Source: Capsicum annuum (Eukaryota; Streptophyta; Magnoliopsida; Solanales; Solanaceae). Taken from it: a DNA stretch of 64,000 nucleotides. Positions 24,600-36,259 of this stretch are shown one piece after another. The notes below the pieces were generated by a model. The model worked only from the letters and a program-made list of their open reading frames with translations. It searched no databases and was not told the origin of the DNA. Location of the stretch: the NCBI RefSeq assembly GCF_002878395.1, contig NC_061117.1:222398295-222462294 (forward strand). Reading direction: 5' to 3'. How positions within the stretch are numbered: position 1 is the stretch's first letter; each line of letters begins with the position of its first letter. The translations under genes and the position numbers were made by a program.

Positions 24600-26089
24600 A
24601 GTTTGTTTTGGGTTAAATATGTTTGATTTTCTCAAAAGATCCCGCACCAAAATTTAAGTAATTAACTTATTTTTTTCATCTATCAACGTGGAACTATGTT
24701 TATATACACCAAATAAAAGGCATACATGAATTAAAAAAAATGGAAAAGTTGTTGGATTATACATAAGAATATGAATTGGCACTTCAAAAAAGCAAAATGA
24801 TTATGATGATTGCATAGATGCTATCTTTTTGTGTTTATTAAGCTTCTAAGTAAAGCTAATAATGTTCATTGCCTAAACTATTTTTCATATAGATAATTCC
24901 AAAGTACATCATGGCAATGCTAAAAGTAGCCTATCAATAAGGTTGTCAATATGCTAGTATTAGAGTGAAATTATAGTACATCATGATTAAGTCTAAGTAA
25001 ATATGATAATCACCAAGTAAAACCTATTTACAATAGAGGTTATTTTCCTATATCTTCTCTAATTTTTTAGTCACACGAAATTATAGATATCATTTTTTGA
25101 GGCGAAACGTACATATCTACTTCACTTTCATCTTCATTTATATGAAGATATTTGACTGGACGATATAGATAAAACTCATTTAAGGTATAACACCCTCGAC
25201 AAGGATTTTCTTCATTGTCAAAAATCAAACATAAATCTCTAATTAAAAGAGGAAAGACTTTATACGTCCATCTCACTACATCACTCAGGATAGTACGTTC
25301 TGACTTCTCTTTTCCCATTAATTGAAGCAATTATTGTAACCATATGATAAACGCACAACATATTCAGTGTAATTTGAGAAGCGAGAAAAACAACAACAAA
25401 AAAAAATTATATATCCATGGCTCCTTCACCTACACCCCTCCATTACTCATTCATCATCAATATAGTAAAATAGAAAACACAAAAAGTGGAAACCCCCTAA
25501 AAAGCTCCACTAACTTATTCCAGACATGATATAAACAAATGGAAAGTTATTTTTCCAATCTAATGTATAATCTTTTACACTGGAACTTCAATTATTCCTT
25601 CATTTCTTTTGTTTTAAATTAAAGTAAACTAGTGCCAGCTATATGCACAAATAATAGATACAAACAGCTAGTGCTAAAAGCTCCTTTTTATCCCTCAAAT
25701 TCAACTAAATTCAGCTACAAACAAAATTCCTTTTTGTAAACTAACTAAAAAAAATTAGAAAAAAATTAAGTATATTTTTTTTATACCCCTAGCTAGTCAC
25801 ATAAAGACATTAGATACATAATATAAATAGTGGTCCAAAAATATTGGCCAAAGTTGCATCATTTTGCCTGAGCTGGTCCATTTCTTTTAAAGCCTTAATT
25901 TCTTTTTCCTTCTCTTTTATCATTCTTTTTTCTTTCTTTTTCTTTTTCCATCATTATCAGCCTGCTTTGGACCTGGAACAATATACTTGTACTATTATAA
26001 GATATGTGGCCCTTCCAAAAAAGAATTCTTTTTTCTCTTTTTTCATTTTCTTTTCATCACCCACTTTTCTAGGGTTTGACATATAAGAA
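24600..26089. other. intergenic region downstream of the bHLH gene
   Basis: Mostly AT-rich, with one uncertain small ORF at 25067-25330 (listed separately). The stretch 25880-26060 is a T-rich, pyrimidine-biased tract on the plus strand. No other gene is supported. Confidence 0.4.
25067..25330 (-). CDS. uncertain small ORF, 87 codons
   Basis: The frame would encode an 87-residue protein containing YKVFPLLIRDLCLIF and an acidic stretch (HINEDESEVDMYV). I do not recognise the family. It has no clear promoter and no partner gene nearby. A stretch near 33130-33170 resembles its DNA around 25222-25260, and a minus-strand frame there contains FRLLIRSF, so both may be relics of one older sequence. 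It may equally be a chance frame in AT-rich DNA. Confidence 0.2.
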   Translation of the reverse strand: MLQLMGKEKSERTILSDVVRWTYKVFPLLIRDLCLIFDNEENPCRGCYTLNEFYLYRPVKYLHINEDESEVDMYVSPQKMISIISCD

Positions 26090-26281
26090 AATTTAAGTTA
26101 TATACACCTTCAATATATACAAAGAATCATTTACACTATCAGGTCTACATGCAAGCTTCCTTACAACACGACGTTTGTAAATTTGAGAAAACAAGACAGA
26201 TTACTTGCTACAACACGTAAAGGGATTGATGACCCGATGGTATAAAAAATATATATACTGATGGTGTATATAACTTAAATT
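26090..26281. mobile_element. 192-bp MITE just downstream of the bHLH gene
   Basis: Perfect 19-bp terminal inverted repeats, AATTTAAGTTATATACACC at the left and its inverse at 26263-26281. The element ends 88 bp past the stop codon of the bHLH gene on the plus-strand map, so it may lie in that gene's 3' untranslated region. Related pieces occur at about 26575-26635 and 13850-13912. Confidence 0.75.
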
Positions 26282-26369
26282 CGTCTAGGGGGGTTGGATG
26301 ACTCTAGCTAGTGGCTAACAATTCATGTAACATGTGTGTTGTTGGGTTGTTGTGTATTGACCTGTTGAA

Positions 26370-29300
26370 TTATCTGAATGTTCCTCCAAATGTTGGTGTC
26401 CAAAAATCAACTGTTGTTTCATGAGTTACTGGAAAGGTGCTAGAAACTGGGACCAAACATAATCCTCGACTTCTAAGATCTTGTTTTCGTTCTTCTTGAT
26501 TTACATTCGATTTATCACCACTCTGCGCGATATTAAAAAAATATTTTTTATTAAAATCCTCGATAGATAATGTCAGTGTATATAAGTTAATGCCATATAG
26601 AGGAATTTTGAACAACTTGATAGTGTAAAAGTTTCTTTAAAACTCATAATTTTAAAATGCACTATAACATTATTGTAGCTAGTTATTATATATACCTGCT
26701 GATGCTGCATGGAAGCTCCACTTTTCATGTATGGGGTGCTTAAAACCTGTTAGGTGACACCAGAATATAAAAATAGAATTAATGCCTATGAATTGAAGTC
26801 GTTCACTATGTATAACATGTATTATTTACTTTTACGTCGTTTCAAGGTTCTTATTGAAAGTGAGCTAGAAGCAACGGTAAAGTTTTCTTCGTATGATTTA
26901 TAGGTCATGAAGTCGAGCCTAGAAACAGCTACTAATGCTAGCATTAGAAAAGATTGCCTACATGTACCTCTTATGGTACGACTCTTCACTGAACTCTGCT
27001 AACACAGGATGCTTTGTATACCAAACTGTTTGTTTCCTTTCAAGGTACTTACCCAAATTTGTTAAGTGACGAGACTAAAGCAATAAAACAAATAAAGGGC
27101 TCTAATATAATAAATTAATTAACAAACTTACATTAACTTGCTCATGCAGGAACTTTATGTACTCGATTGCTTCCGAGAGCACAGAAGCTGTATCAGTCTG
27201 GGGAAATTAAAAAAAAAAAAAAACAGAAATTTAATATGTGAAAAAGGTGTCATTGTGTTTTAAGAAAGTTAATCACTACTCTCTCAATATATTGCAGGGT
27301 ATATATATAAAAAGTGATCGAAATTAGAATTTTCAGTAAGGAGATTCAAAATATAAAGAAGTAACAAGTTAAGAAGTCCAAGGAGTTTAATATCCACTAT
27401 ATAAACATACAAAAAGAATTTGACCGTATATATATAACTTCATTTGTGGATGAAGGAGGCTCGGATGAACTTTTATAACTCTTTGGCCAAACTTCTAAAA
27501 TCAGCTTTTATAACTCTTTGGCCAAACTTCTAAAATCAGCTTATTTTGACAAGTGTTTTTTTCAAATTTATTGGCCAAATTTAAGCAAAAGTCGAAGATG
27601 ATTCCCAACTTATTGCTTAAATTTATAATTAAGCACTTTAATTAGTTTGATCAAATATTTTCCTATTTCCTTTCTTTAATATCTTTTTTATTCTCAAAAT
27701 ACTCTTACCAAAATATATAATTCTTAACTCTTCCCCATTCTCCATTCAATTTTCATTGTTCATTCTTCTGATTGCATCCTTATACTAATACGTTTAAATT
27801 TATAAATTCGCATAAACAACTTTAACGACATATTAGTTATTTTAACTGAAAAATTGGTTATCAACATTCTGTTTTCTAAAAACATAAATTGTTTATTATC
27901 AATTTCAGTATTTCTATTTAAATTGTAACTATCTATTCATACATTTCATTTTAGTAGTAAAATTTATCAGCTACTTACAATCAGCTAAATCTAGCGGGCC
28001 TCATAGTACTATTTCTGTTAGAATTTAAGTTTTGTGCACTTTAGAATTTTATAATTTTTTCTTTTTCAATTTTTTTAAAAATCGAATAACCTAATCAAGT
28101 TTACTTGATAGTGTAAAATATGTTGCAGGGCACAAAACTTAAACGTTAAAGTGTGAAAAAAGGATTTGAGGCGCAGTTTGTAATTTACCTTTCCAAAAGG
28201 TGAGACTAATTGCTGAAGTGCAGTGATTCTGTCTCCCATTTTCTCTTTCCTCACCTGAAAAAAAAATTAAAAAATTATCAAGAACAAAAGAAACATATTA
28301 TTATTATTATCAAGTAAAATAATAAATTAAATGTCTCATTTTTTCGTCAAAAAAAATAAAAATAATGACAACTTAATGAAAATACCTTAAAAGCTGGCGA
28401 TGGAGATGATGCTTCATTCCTTGGTCTCTTATTTGATGTTTCACTGCTATTTTTCTTTGTTATTATGCTTGTACTCCTAACTTCACCTGTATGCTGTTGC
28501 ATAAAATGTTTGTACGAATTTAGGAAAATGAGAAAATCAAAATCCACACATAGCAAACAAATATAACTTTGTCTCAGTTTACTTGACACACTTTCGGTTT
28601 TAGTCTGACCTTAAAAAGAAGTTACTCCCTCCACATTTGACACAAAGTTTAAAAAAGAAAGAAAATTTTTAAAATTTTTGGTCTAAAATGAATCTTAGAT
28701 ATTTGAGTGATTATCAATCATTTCACTGGGGATAAAAAGAGAATTTTTAAGTTAGATTCTTTCTAGTTGTTGAAAGGTATCATTCTCTTTGGAATGAACT
28801 CAAAAAAAAAAAAAGAGAAACATAAATTTGAAATAATTGGAACAGTTAATAAGGCTTGTTTTATATCATAAATTTCAAAAATTCTCCTTTCATTCTAATC
28901 TAATTAATACTCCTTGCTAAGTGAAACCGCAACATGAAAATTGGAACTTCACTTCCATTATTCCATTTATATAGCATTCTTTACTTGTTAGTATGTTAAA
29001 AGAAAGAATGAACAATTCTACGTTTAATAAAACTCTTAATATAAAAATTTTACTTTATACATACTTTAACTTATACCTACAAAAATATCATGATATGACA
29101 AGAGTCATTCTCTTTCCACAAATTTTGGTGTTCAGCCAAACACAATCACATAAAATGATATGAAGAGATAGAAAAAATACCTTTGGCTTCTCATCAACTG
29201 TTGGGTTGGTGGGGAGCTGCGGATGCAAAGAAGGGACAAAACCCGAATGGACGTCATCCGCGGAAGCTACTGATGTGGCACTCCAAAACGGAGTGCCACC

Positions 29301-30715
29301 ATGAGGCAGCAGAGGCGGTTGTAGTGGCCACTGCTGTACTTTTGGAGGATCCAATGTTCGGAGAAATTGAGGAAATTTAGACCAAGAAGAAGAAGATGAA
29401 GAAGTAGACATTACATCAATTGATGTAGGAGGAATATTCATATCACAATTTGATGGATTATTATAGGAAGGATTATAATATAAAGATCTACTAACACTAG
29501 TAAAATTATTTGCTTCTTGTTGCTGACTATTATGATCAGAAATTAATAACCCTTGTAACATATTTGATGGACTTCCATAAGGTACTGAATTTTCAAGATT
29601 ATTTTGACCACTAAATACTGTTGATGATTGATGATCTAATGAAATACCCCTGTTCAATATTTGTTTATTATAATCATTTATTGAAGAATCATCAGAATTC
29701 CCATGATATAATTTTTGTGTACTCCAATTATTTTGATCTTGTTCATGACATGATCCTTCTTGTTGATAATTTACATTTGAACTCAACCCTTCTTGAAGCA
29801 TAGAACGAAAATCACTCCCAGACTTTTCACTCCTGCTGCAAAAAAAAAAAAAGGATTGAATAAAAAATCTAATTGAATCTTCATGTTAGATGAATGCAAC
29901 TAGTGACAGAGCCAGAATTTTTTCAAAAACGTAAAATAGGTGAAGAAGTTAAAAGAAGGTTCAATAATTTTGATATCATAATATACAATATAATTTTCGA
30001 GCTAAAGGGGTTCATCATCGCCCATTAGCTCCACTACTGAGTGGAACATCAATTTAGTCTTGGTCCGACATGCAACATAAATTTATCTGCTGAAAATAAC
30101 TTAGAATTTTCATAAATATCAAGTTCGAATATAAGTTCAAAACTAAAAATTTTAGGCTGAACATATTAAATTTAAAATCATAAATCACTCTATGACAAAC
30201 TATACTCAGCATAAATTCTACATCATAGTCATATTAAGTTATGATTCAGCATAAATTCTACATTGTAAAATCAACCAAGAAAGGTTGCAAAATAATAATA
30301 ATAATAATAATACTTACAAGAAAGGTTGATTCCAATCAAGTCCTTGAGAAGATAAGCCTAACCCCATCATTTGTAAATTAGGATCATCAACAGATAAAAC
30401 GCCTTGTCCTACGCCTCCGCCTCCACCTCCACCAGCAACCGATGATTCAGAGGCGTAACGCTTCTGGGAATCCGTGCCAAGAAAAACCATAGAACTATTA
30501 TCTGATCTTACTTTAATATCCTCATGAATTTCTGATGGCCAATTAACAAAGTTGCTACCCATGCTACTTAGTACAGTAGTACTCGATGCTGACAGAGTAG
30601 TACATGATGAATTTCCACTATCGATAACCTTATTATTCCTAGAAGATGATGATATTGTAGATGTAGATGTAGATTCCCACCAATTTCCTCTACCTAGCTG
30701 AAATTCTTCGGCCAT
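26370..30715 (-). CDS. atypical bHLH transcription factor (bHLH112/bHLH123-like)
   Basis: Predicted nuclear regulator of 498 residues. Seven exons on the minus strand: 30715-30318, 29835-29181, 28493-28386, 28254-28189, 27197-27132, 26746-26696 and 26522-26370, all with GT-AG introns and an unbroken frame. Residues 1-380 are low-complexity, rich in Ser, Asn, Gln and Gly, and start MAEEFQLGRGNWWES. The helix-loop-helix (about 383-435) reads KVRKEKMGDRITALQQLVSPFG and then SVLSEAIEYIKFLHEQV, split over two 66-bp exons. Its basic region lacks the usual His-Glu-Arg triad, as in the bHLH68/110/112/123 group. The C-terminus has RSRGLCLVPV and FWTPTFGGTFR, conserved in that group as I recall it. The second exon has a CAGCAG acceptor that could add or drop one residue. 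The start at 30715 is preferred to an in-frame upstream codon because the conserved N-terminus begins there. Confidence 0.92.
27471..27540. repeat. 35-bp perfect tandem duplication in intron 4 of the bHLH gene
   Basis: Two identical adjacent copies, at 27471-27505 and 27506-27540, of a unit containing CTCTTTGGCCAAACTTC. Fully intronic. Confidence 0.85.
28625..28700. mobile_element. possible Stowaway end in intron 2 of the bHLH gene
   Basis: ACTCCCTCCACATTTGACAC has the look of a Stowaway terminal repeat. The other end could not be located, so this is probably a remnant. Confidence 0.3.
29895..30042. mobile_element. hAT-MITE-like remnant in intron 1 of the bHLH gene
   Basis: The left end TAGTGACAGAGCCAG and the right end TTAGCTCCACTACT are weak inverted repeats, with the phrase AAAGGGGTTCATC typical of these Solanaceae elements. 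No exact target duplication was found. Confidence 0.45.
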
Positions 30716-30976
30716 GGCGATTTTTTCTGAACAAAATATCGAAAAATTAAAAGAAAAAAAAAAAGAGAGAATTTTATATATATATATATATGTGTGTGTA
30801 ACAAATTGTGGTGATAAAATTACTAACACCACTTGAAAATGAATGAAGAATAAATATAGATTCTTATTCTGGAAATTGCTTTGCTTTTACTCGATTGCTT
30901 TGTTGTTTGGCTATTGTTATTTTTATTTGGAAAAGAAAACAGAAAATTGAAATGACTTCGTTTTGCTGCATATGAC

Positions 30977-30984
30977 TATTTATA
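30977..30984 (-). promoter_or_regulatory. TATA box of the bHLH gene
   Basis: The minus strand reads CTATAAATAG, a canonical plant TATA box, 262 bases upstream of the start codon. This would give a 5' leader of roughly 230 bases. That leader contains a (TA)n run at about 30776-30791. Confidence 0.55.
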
Positions 30985-30989
30985 GTACC

Positions 30990-32515
30990 CCCCTAGTTTA
31001 ATGAAATTCAAAAATGACCACAATATATTGGTTGACTTTTAGTGACTGATTAGACAAATGAATGGGTTATTCACCTTTATAGAAATCAAATTTAATTTTT
31101 TACTTAGCCAAAGAGAATTACTTTAGTTTGTTTGTTTTTAACTTGGCGTGTTAAATAAGTGGGTTGAAGTAAATATGGCCGAGTTATTAAAATTGGATGA
31201 ACTAATAAGCGAACGAATTATTGATCCATTTAAAAATTACTTGAGTAAAAGTGAATTTAAAAGTAGGTCATGACTCAATTCATTCAATTTTTATTAAGTT
31301 TTAATTTCCTTATTACAACTCTATATAACATATTAAATTTTTCAAAAAATTATTGAAACTATTTTAACAAGATTTTTTAATACAGTACTTCGTATAGTTC
31401 AATTTGGACTACACACCGATTCAATTTTTATGAACTGAAATTGGATCAATTATCAACTCAAACTCGAGGGTGTTAGACGAATCGTATTTTTATAGGCTAA
31501 TTTTATTATTTTTAATTTCAACTTTAATTTGCAGAATTAATTATTTGTGTTTTATTTTATTAGTATTATCTTTTATAGTCAGAAGCACTAATGTTTTTCT
31601 TTCTCCCACTTTAACTTTTGACTTTAAATTATTTTCAAAATTTGGGGGTTATGTATTTACTTCAAAAAAGCTAACAATGCCAAATAAACTTTCTTATAAA
31701 CTGTCGAGTCAATATACCATTTGATAGTAATAGACAAAAACATACACGTCACACACCACCATAATCTTTGGCCTATGTTTATATATTTTATAAAAATCGT
31801 TAATTACATAAAAGCTCAACAACAATGAAATAATAACATATTCGATAAAATGTAATTTGTGAGTACAAAGATGATATTTTTGTTTTGAATAGGCAAAGAA
31901 GTTATTTCGAAAAATCATCGAGTAAAACACATATCAACTGCAATTAAACTAACTAGAATACTATCATTATATTCTCTAATTACATTCCTATAAACATAGA
32001 CCGTCCGTGGATGTGGACTAATTTTTTTTTATTTTTTCTCAGCAAAACAAAAAGGGGGATAAATTAATAAAGCTACAATGGTTCTAGAAAAGGACTTAAT
32101 TTTTTTACTATTTTTTTTTTGGGGTCAGTAGTGGAAGTCAATATCGTCAAATATCTTTTGCCACAAAATTTAGTTCACAAAAGCCATCATCTAAAGTCTC
32201 TAAACTATATACTCTGAATCCTAAAGGTAGTTGCAATGAATTTAGCATCAAAGATAGCATCCTAAGACAGTCCATTTTGTCATTTCTCAAGCAACTTGAA
32301 TTAAAGTTAAAATTATTTTTAAATTTAGAATGATTCTTTTTATTTTTGAAACACATATATTATTAAAAAGAAAATGAGCATACATAAAGTAGGGAATTTT
32401 AAAGGACACTTAGGCTCTTAATTATATGTCCTCAATGACGAATGTTACTCTATTTAGGTTTTGGTGGCTTGGTACTTGGTAGGTGAATCTTTACAATACC
32501 TACTTTTTTGAGTTT
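30990..32515. other. intergenic, AT-rich, upstream of the bHLH gene
   Basis: No gene or clear repeat is recognised. Short open frames here look like chance. Confidence 0.5.
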
Positions 32516-32524
32516 TTTGTTTTA

Positions 32525-32735
32525 ATCCGAGTGTTATATCTTATGTTATTTCATCTTGCTTTATATTGTATGACGACTTTATTTACTGTTATGTTATCCT
32601 AAGTCGGGAGTTTATCGGAAAGAGCCTCTCTATTTCACCTGAAGTAGTGGTGTGGACTGCGTACATTTTACCTTTTTTTCAGACCCCACTATGTGAAAAT
32701 ATAATGGGTTTGTTGTTGTTATTATTTTATGCTAA
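32525..32735 (+). mobile_element. TS-type SINE 3' part
   Basis: It contains GGGAGTTTATCGGAAAGAGCC, then TCTCTATTTCACCTGAAGTAG, GTGGACTGCGTACATTTTACC, CAGACCCCACTATGTG and a TTG-rich end. This matches the 3' body of the tobacco TS SINE family as I remember it. The tRNA-like head is not evident. Confidence 0.65.
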
Positions 32736-32867
32736 CATAACTATTTATATTTGCTTATATTTCGTTTTTAAAAAAATTAAGAGATAATCTAAAATTGTCA
32801 TTCTATTTACTGATCAGGACATGTCAAGTTAATACGGAACAAGTAGTAATGGACGAACAAAAGTAGC

Positions 32868-33036
32868 AGGGGCGGAGACACCTTTCATCAAGGGGTTCAT
32901 TCGACGAAAACTAGACTATTTTTACGTGGTAAAAAATATTTTTATGTATATATAGTAAATGTTGAAACCCCTTCAACTAGTTCGTATGTTTACTTCTGAA
33001 ACCCCCCGAATGTAAATCCTGATTCCGTTACTAGAA
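32868..33036. mobile_element. hAT-MITE-like element
   Basis: The left end AGCAGGGGCGGAGACACC and the right end GATTCCGTTACTAG form weak inverted repeats. The interior phrases AAGGGGTTCA and AACCCCTTC are typical of this Solanaceae MITE type. No clear 8-bp target duplication. Confidence 0.5.
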
Positions 33037-33609
33037 GGAGTATTTACTTTGGGATCTTGAGTAATACAAATTTGCGTCATGCAGGACAATGTTTACTTCA
33101 AGAACTTTTTTATTCACAAAAGAATTCAAAACTTCTAATTAAGAGACGAAAGATTTCACTCATTCCATCACAACGTTTAATTCTATGTCTATAACCTAGA
33201 ATATTATTAGTATTTTTCTCCAATATGCGCGTATTAATTATTGAATGATGCGCATCATCGACATAATTGTAATGACATTCATCAACCTCATCAAAACTAA
33301 ACATGTTAGAGACTCATTTGTATATATCTTTCCAATTGCAATAATCATGAATATCATAATTCATAATATTGTGTTCTCAATGTAAATGAAGGAGTGTCCA
33401 AGAAGATTTATCATATATGGACTACTAGCTAGGTATAATAATCATGTCTTTATTGGTTTCAAATTAAATAATAACGACGGTGACACATCAACACACTTTA
33501 GTTTGTTCTATATATGAGTAGACATGTCCCAACATCCAAATATATATTTTCCCAAGGATTTGTCTTTTGGTTTTTATCTGCTGTCCAGTATTCGTATTGG
33601 AGTCTGATT

Positions 33610-33745
33610 AATTTGGAGTCGCGCCAGGTAGGTCCCATTCAGGGGTAACGCTCCCTATCAAGAATTTTTCATACTCAGGGCTCGAATCCAAGACTCCTAT
33701 TTAAGGGAGGAGCAACCTCATCTACTGCATCATATCCTTTGATGG
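33610..33745 (-). mobile_element. tRNA-derived SINE copy
   Basis: On the minus strand, GGATTCGAGCCCTGAGTATG (B box) is followed by ATAGGGAGCGTTACCCC, matching the copy at 24378. Confidence 0.6.
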
Positions 33746-33953
33746 TTTCGAAAGAATTCAGACCAAAAAAAAAGAAAAAGAACACACCATCACTAAGGTG
33801 GATTCAAAAATTTGAAATTTATATGTTCTTATAATATTGCTATCGAGTTAATACATAATGATAATTAGATTTATATGATAATATTCATATATATATATAT
33901 TTGACGAATTTTTTGATATATACATTAGACCAAAGAATATAATAATTGCTATC

Positions 33954-34610
33954 AAAAAAATTGTAGCAGAATAAAAACGTTGGAGAAGATCCTTTTTATT
34001 AGGAATAGGGAACCTAATCCATCGAAGGGCGAAATTAAGAGGTTTGTAGTTGATAACCAAACGAAGGGTTCCTCGTTCGATTTCGAAACTTTTATTGACA
34101 TAGAAGGAAGCACAACTCCAAGGAGATTTACTTGGCGAGGTGATCTTTTTATGAAGAAGATCATTGATTTCTGTCTGACAATGAATTGTTAGCTCATGAT
34201 TCATTTGAATTGGACGGACTTTGGTAGGAATGATTTTTTCATCAAAGTCAGGTTCGTAAGAAAGACTGACCATATGCTTTTTGCGACTCCAAAACGTTGT
34301 GGGTAGATCAGCACAAAGCTCTTTTGTAATCTTTGTCTCTAAGGCCTTGACCTTAGATTGAAGAGAGTTCCTGAAGCTGTTGTTCCAATCTTCAAAATGC
34401 AATTTCTTCCTCGAGAAAATTGATTTAAGCCTCTTTGTTTTTCAGAAAGGATAAAATTTTCTGAATGGGCGGTTTGTCAAATGGGAGAAACATATTGTTG
34501 GCTTCAATAGTAATTCCCGTATGAATGACCCGGAAAGGGATTCCTTTACTAGGACAAAGGAAGTAGAGGACGACATAAGCGAATTTCCTAGAGAATTTCG
34601 TACTTCAACA
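33954..34610 (-). pseudogene. endogenous pararetrovirus (Caulimoviridae-like) reverse transcriptase fragment
   Basis: The minus-strand frame 34402-33848 contains a segment (KVRPIQMN, ITSPSKSPWSC, LRLVINYKPLN) like the start of the reverse transcriptase domain of plant pararetroviruses, which are known to be integrated in Solanaceae genomes. The frame leaves recognisable sequence near 33954, before the catalytic aspartate motif would be reached, and then enters AT-rich DNA. Upstream, up to about 34610, further coding-like sequence is separated by a stop codon. It is an old, truncated, non-functional copy. Confidence 0.65.
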
Positions 34611-34631
34611 TCGAAAAATTTGTAACTGATT

Positions 34632-34633
<2 letters not shown>

Positions 34634-34679
<46 letters not shown>
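34634..34679. repeat. (TA)n microsatellite
   Basis: An uninterrupted TA run of about 46 bases next to the pararetrovirus fragment. Confidence 0.9.
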
Positions 34680-34682
<3 letters not shown>

Positions 34683-34877
34683 CACTTCTCTTATTGTATA
34701 TTTATCTTTTATATTGTTGATGTCAATAATTTAAATTCGATAGTTGTTACTACTATATTTTGTCTTAAAACATAAAACAAGAAGTTTGTTAATAACAGAT
34801 GATTGCCACATAAGTGAGAATGTGGTGTACGACACTTATGGATAATTATGCCAAATTAAATTCATTACTATATCTTA

Positions 34878-35136
34878 CTCCCTCAGTTCCACAATAAATT
34901 AATTGTTGAATTTTCACACATATTAAGAAAAAAAAATAAAGATATAAATTTATCTTGTTTTTTTATTTTTACCCTCTTCAAAAAACAAAGACACATGATA
35001 CATCACTCTCAATACACATTTAATGGAGGGTAAATTTTAAAAAAAATTCTAACATTTACCTTGAATAGTAAATCATTCATTTATTTTGAACCACTAAAAT
35101 TGCTCCAACAATTCACTTATTGTGAAACGGAGGGAG
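34878..35136. mobile_element. Stowaway-type MITE, complete
   Basis: The left end CTCCCTCAGTTCCACAATAA and the right end TTATTGTGAAACGGAGGGAG are near-perfect inverted repeats. TA flanks both sides (34876-34877 and 35137-35138). 259 bp, no reading frame. This is the classic Tc1/mariner-related MITE structure. Confidence 0.85.
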
Positions 35137-35716
35137 TATATCTTATCTATCCTAATCTTATTATCTACTCTACATATGGAGCTAACGTATAAAATCCACA
35201 ATCATACATAGGGTCTTAAAACTTAAAAGGCACAATCATACAAAGGCAAAAAGAAAATACTCTATATTTCTGGTACATTGTAATATGCTTGGGGCCAGAT
35301 AATGTATATCAACAACTAATATACTACTCCAACCAGTCAGCCAAAAAAAAAAAAAAAAAGACCCTCCTTTCTTTTACTTTTTTTTTTTCCTTTGGAATGT
35401 GTTTGGAAGGGATGTTTTCATATGTTTGGTCAGTCAAATCACTTGTCTAATTAAAATGGAAAAAATAAGTTTCATAAGTAACTAATGGTAGAATTCATAA
35501 AATAGGACAATAGCATTCAAATATGCGACAAAACAGAAAATTTTATCTCCTCACCCATCCAACAGAAAAGAGCTTAATTCCCAGATCATACCACTAACTC
35601 AGGTGAAGTAAAGAGGTTGTTTCCAATTTGAACCAATAACAGTATAACAAACACAAAACATAAATGCATATAAGATAGTACGGTATGCAAAAATAAACTA
35701 ACATGCCACAAGATAA

Positions 35717-36245
35717 TATTACAGTCACAACACCACGAACAAGAAACTCCAGACACAAAAGAACGCTCTTCTACTGTTACTGACGCACTCCCACCCCTAA
35801 CCTTCTACTACCCTAATCTGTGCCCTCCATACATTAAATCAGGGTCATGCACTCCGTAAACTGTAACTGCTCCATATCATGTCTAATCACCTCCCTCCAA
35901 TATTTTTTGGTCTACCTCTACCCCACCTAAAATCATTCATAGCTAGTGTCTTACACTTTACACTTACGCACTGGAGCATCAGAGCCCCTCCTCATCACGT
36001 GCCCGAACCAATGTGACCTTACTTCTCGCATCTTATCCTCCACCGAAGCAACTCTCACCTTCTCCCAAATAATCTCATTTCTCTCCCTATCTTTCCTAGT
36101 ATGTTCACACATCCATCGCAACTTTCTCATCTCCATCACCTTCAACTTTTGGATGTAGAAGTTCTTAACTGGTCAACACTCCGCTCCATACAACATAGCC
36201 GACCGAACCGCCAACTTACCTTTAAGCTTCGAGGGCATCTTCTTA
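35717..36245 (-). pseudogene. RTE-type LINE, 3' end of ORF2
   Basis: On the minus strand the frame reads MLYGAEC, a stop codon in place of the expected Trp (near 36170), then [27 protein letters not shown] and [19 protein letters not shown]. That is the C-terminal part of ORF2 of plant RTE-clade LINEs, downstream of the reverse transcriptase core. The following bases (to about 35720) encode a degraded GRGRPKN-like tail. The copy is 5' truncated, as usual for LINEs. Confidence 0.75.
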
Positions 36246-36259
36246 TCACAAGTATTTCA

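Noticed and set aside
29183..29380. Plus-strand 65-codon frame
   Set aside because: It lies antisense to exon 2 of the bHLH gene.
30716..30832. Upstream in-frame extension of the bHLH frame
   Set aside because: It translates the (TA)n and T-rich leader; the conserved MAEEF start at 30715 is a better choice.
33980..34192. Plus-strand 70-codon frame
   Set aside because: Antisense to the pararetrovirus reverse transcriptase fragment.
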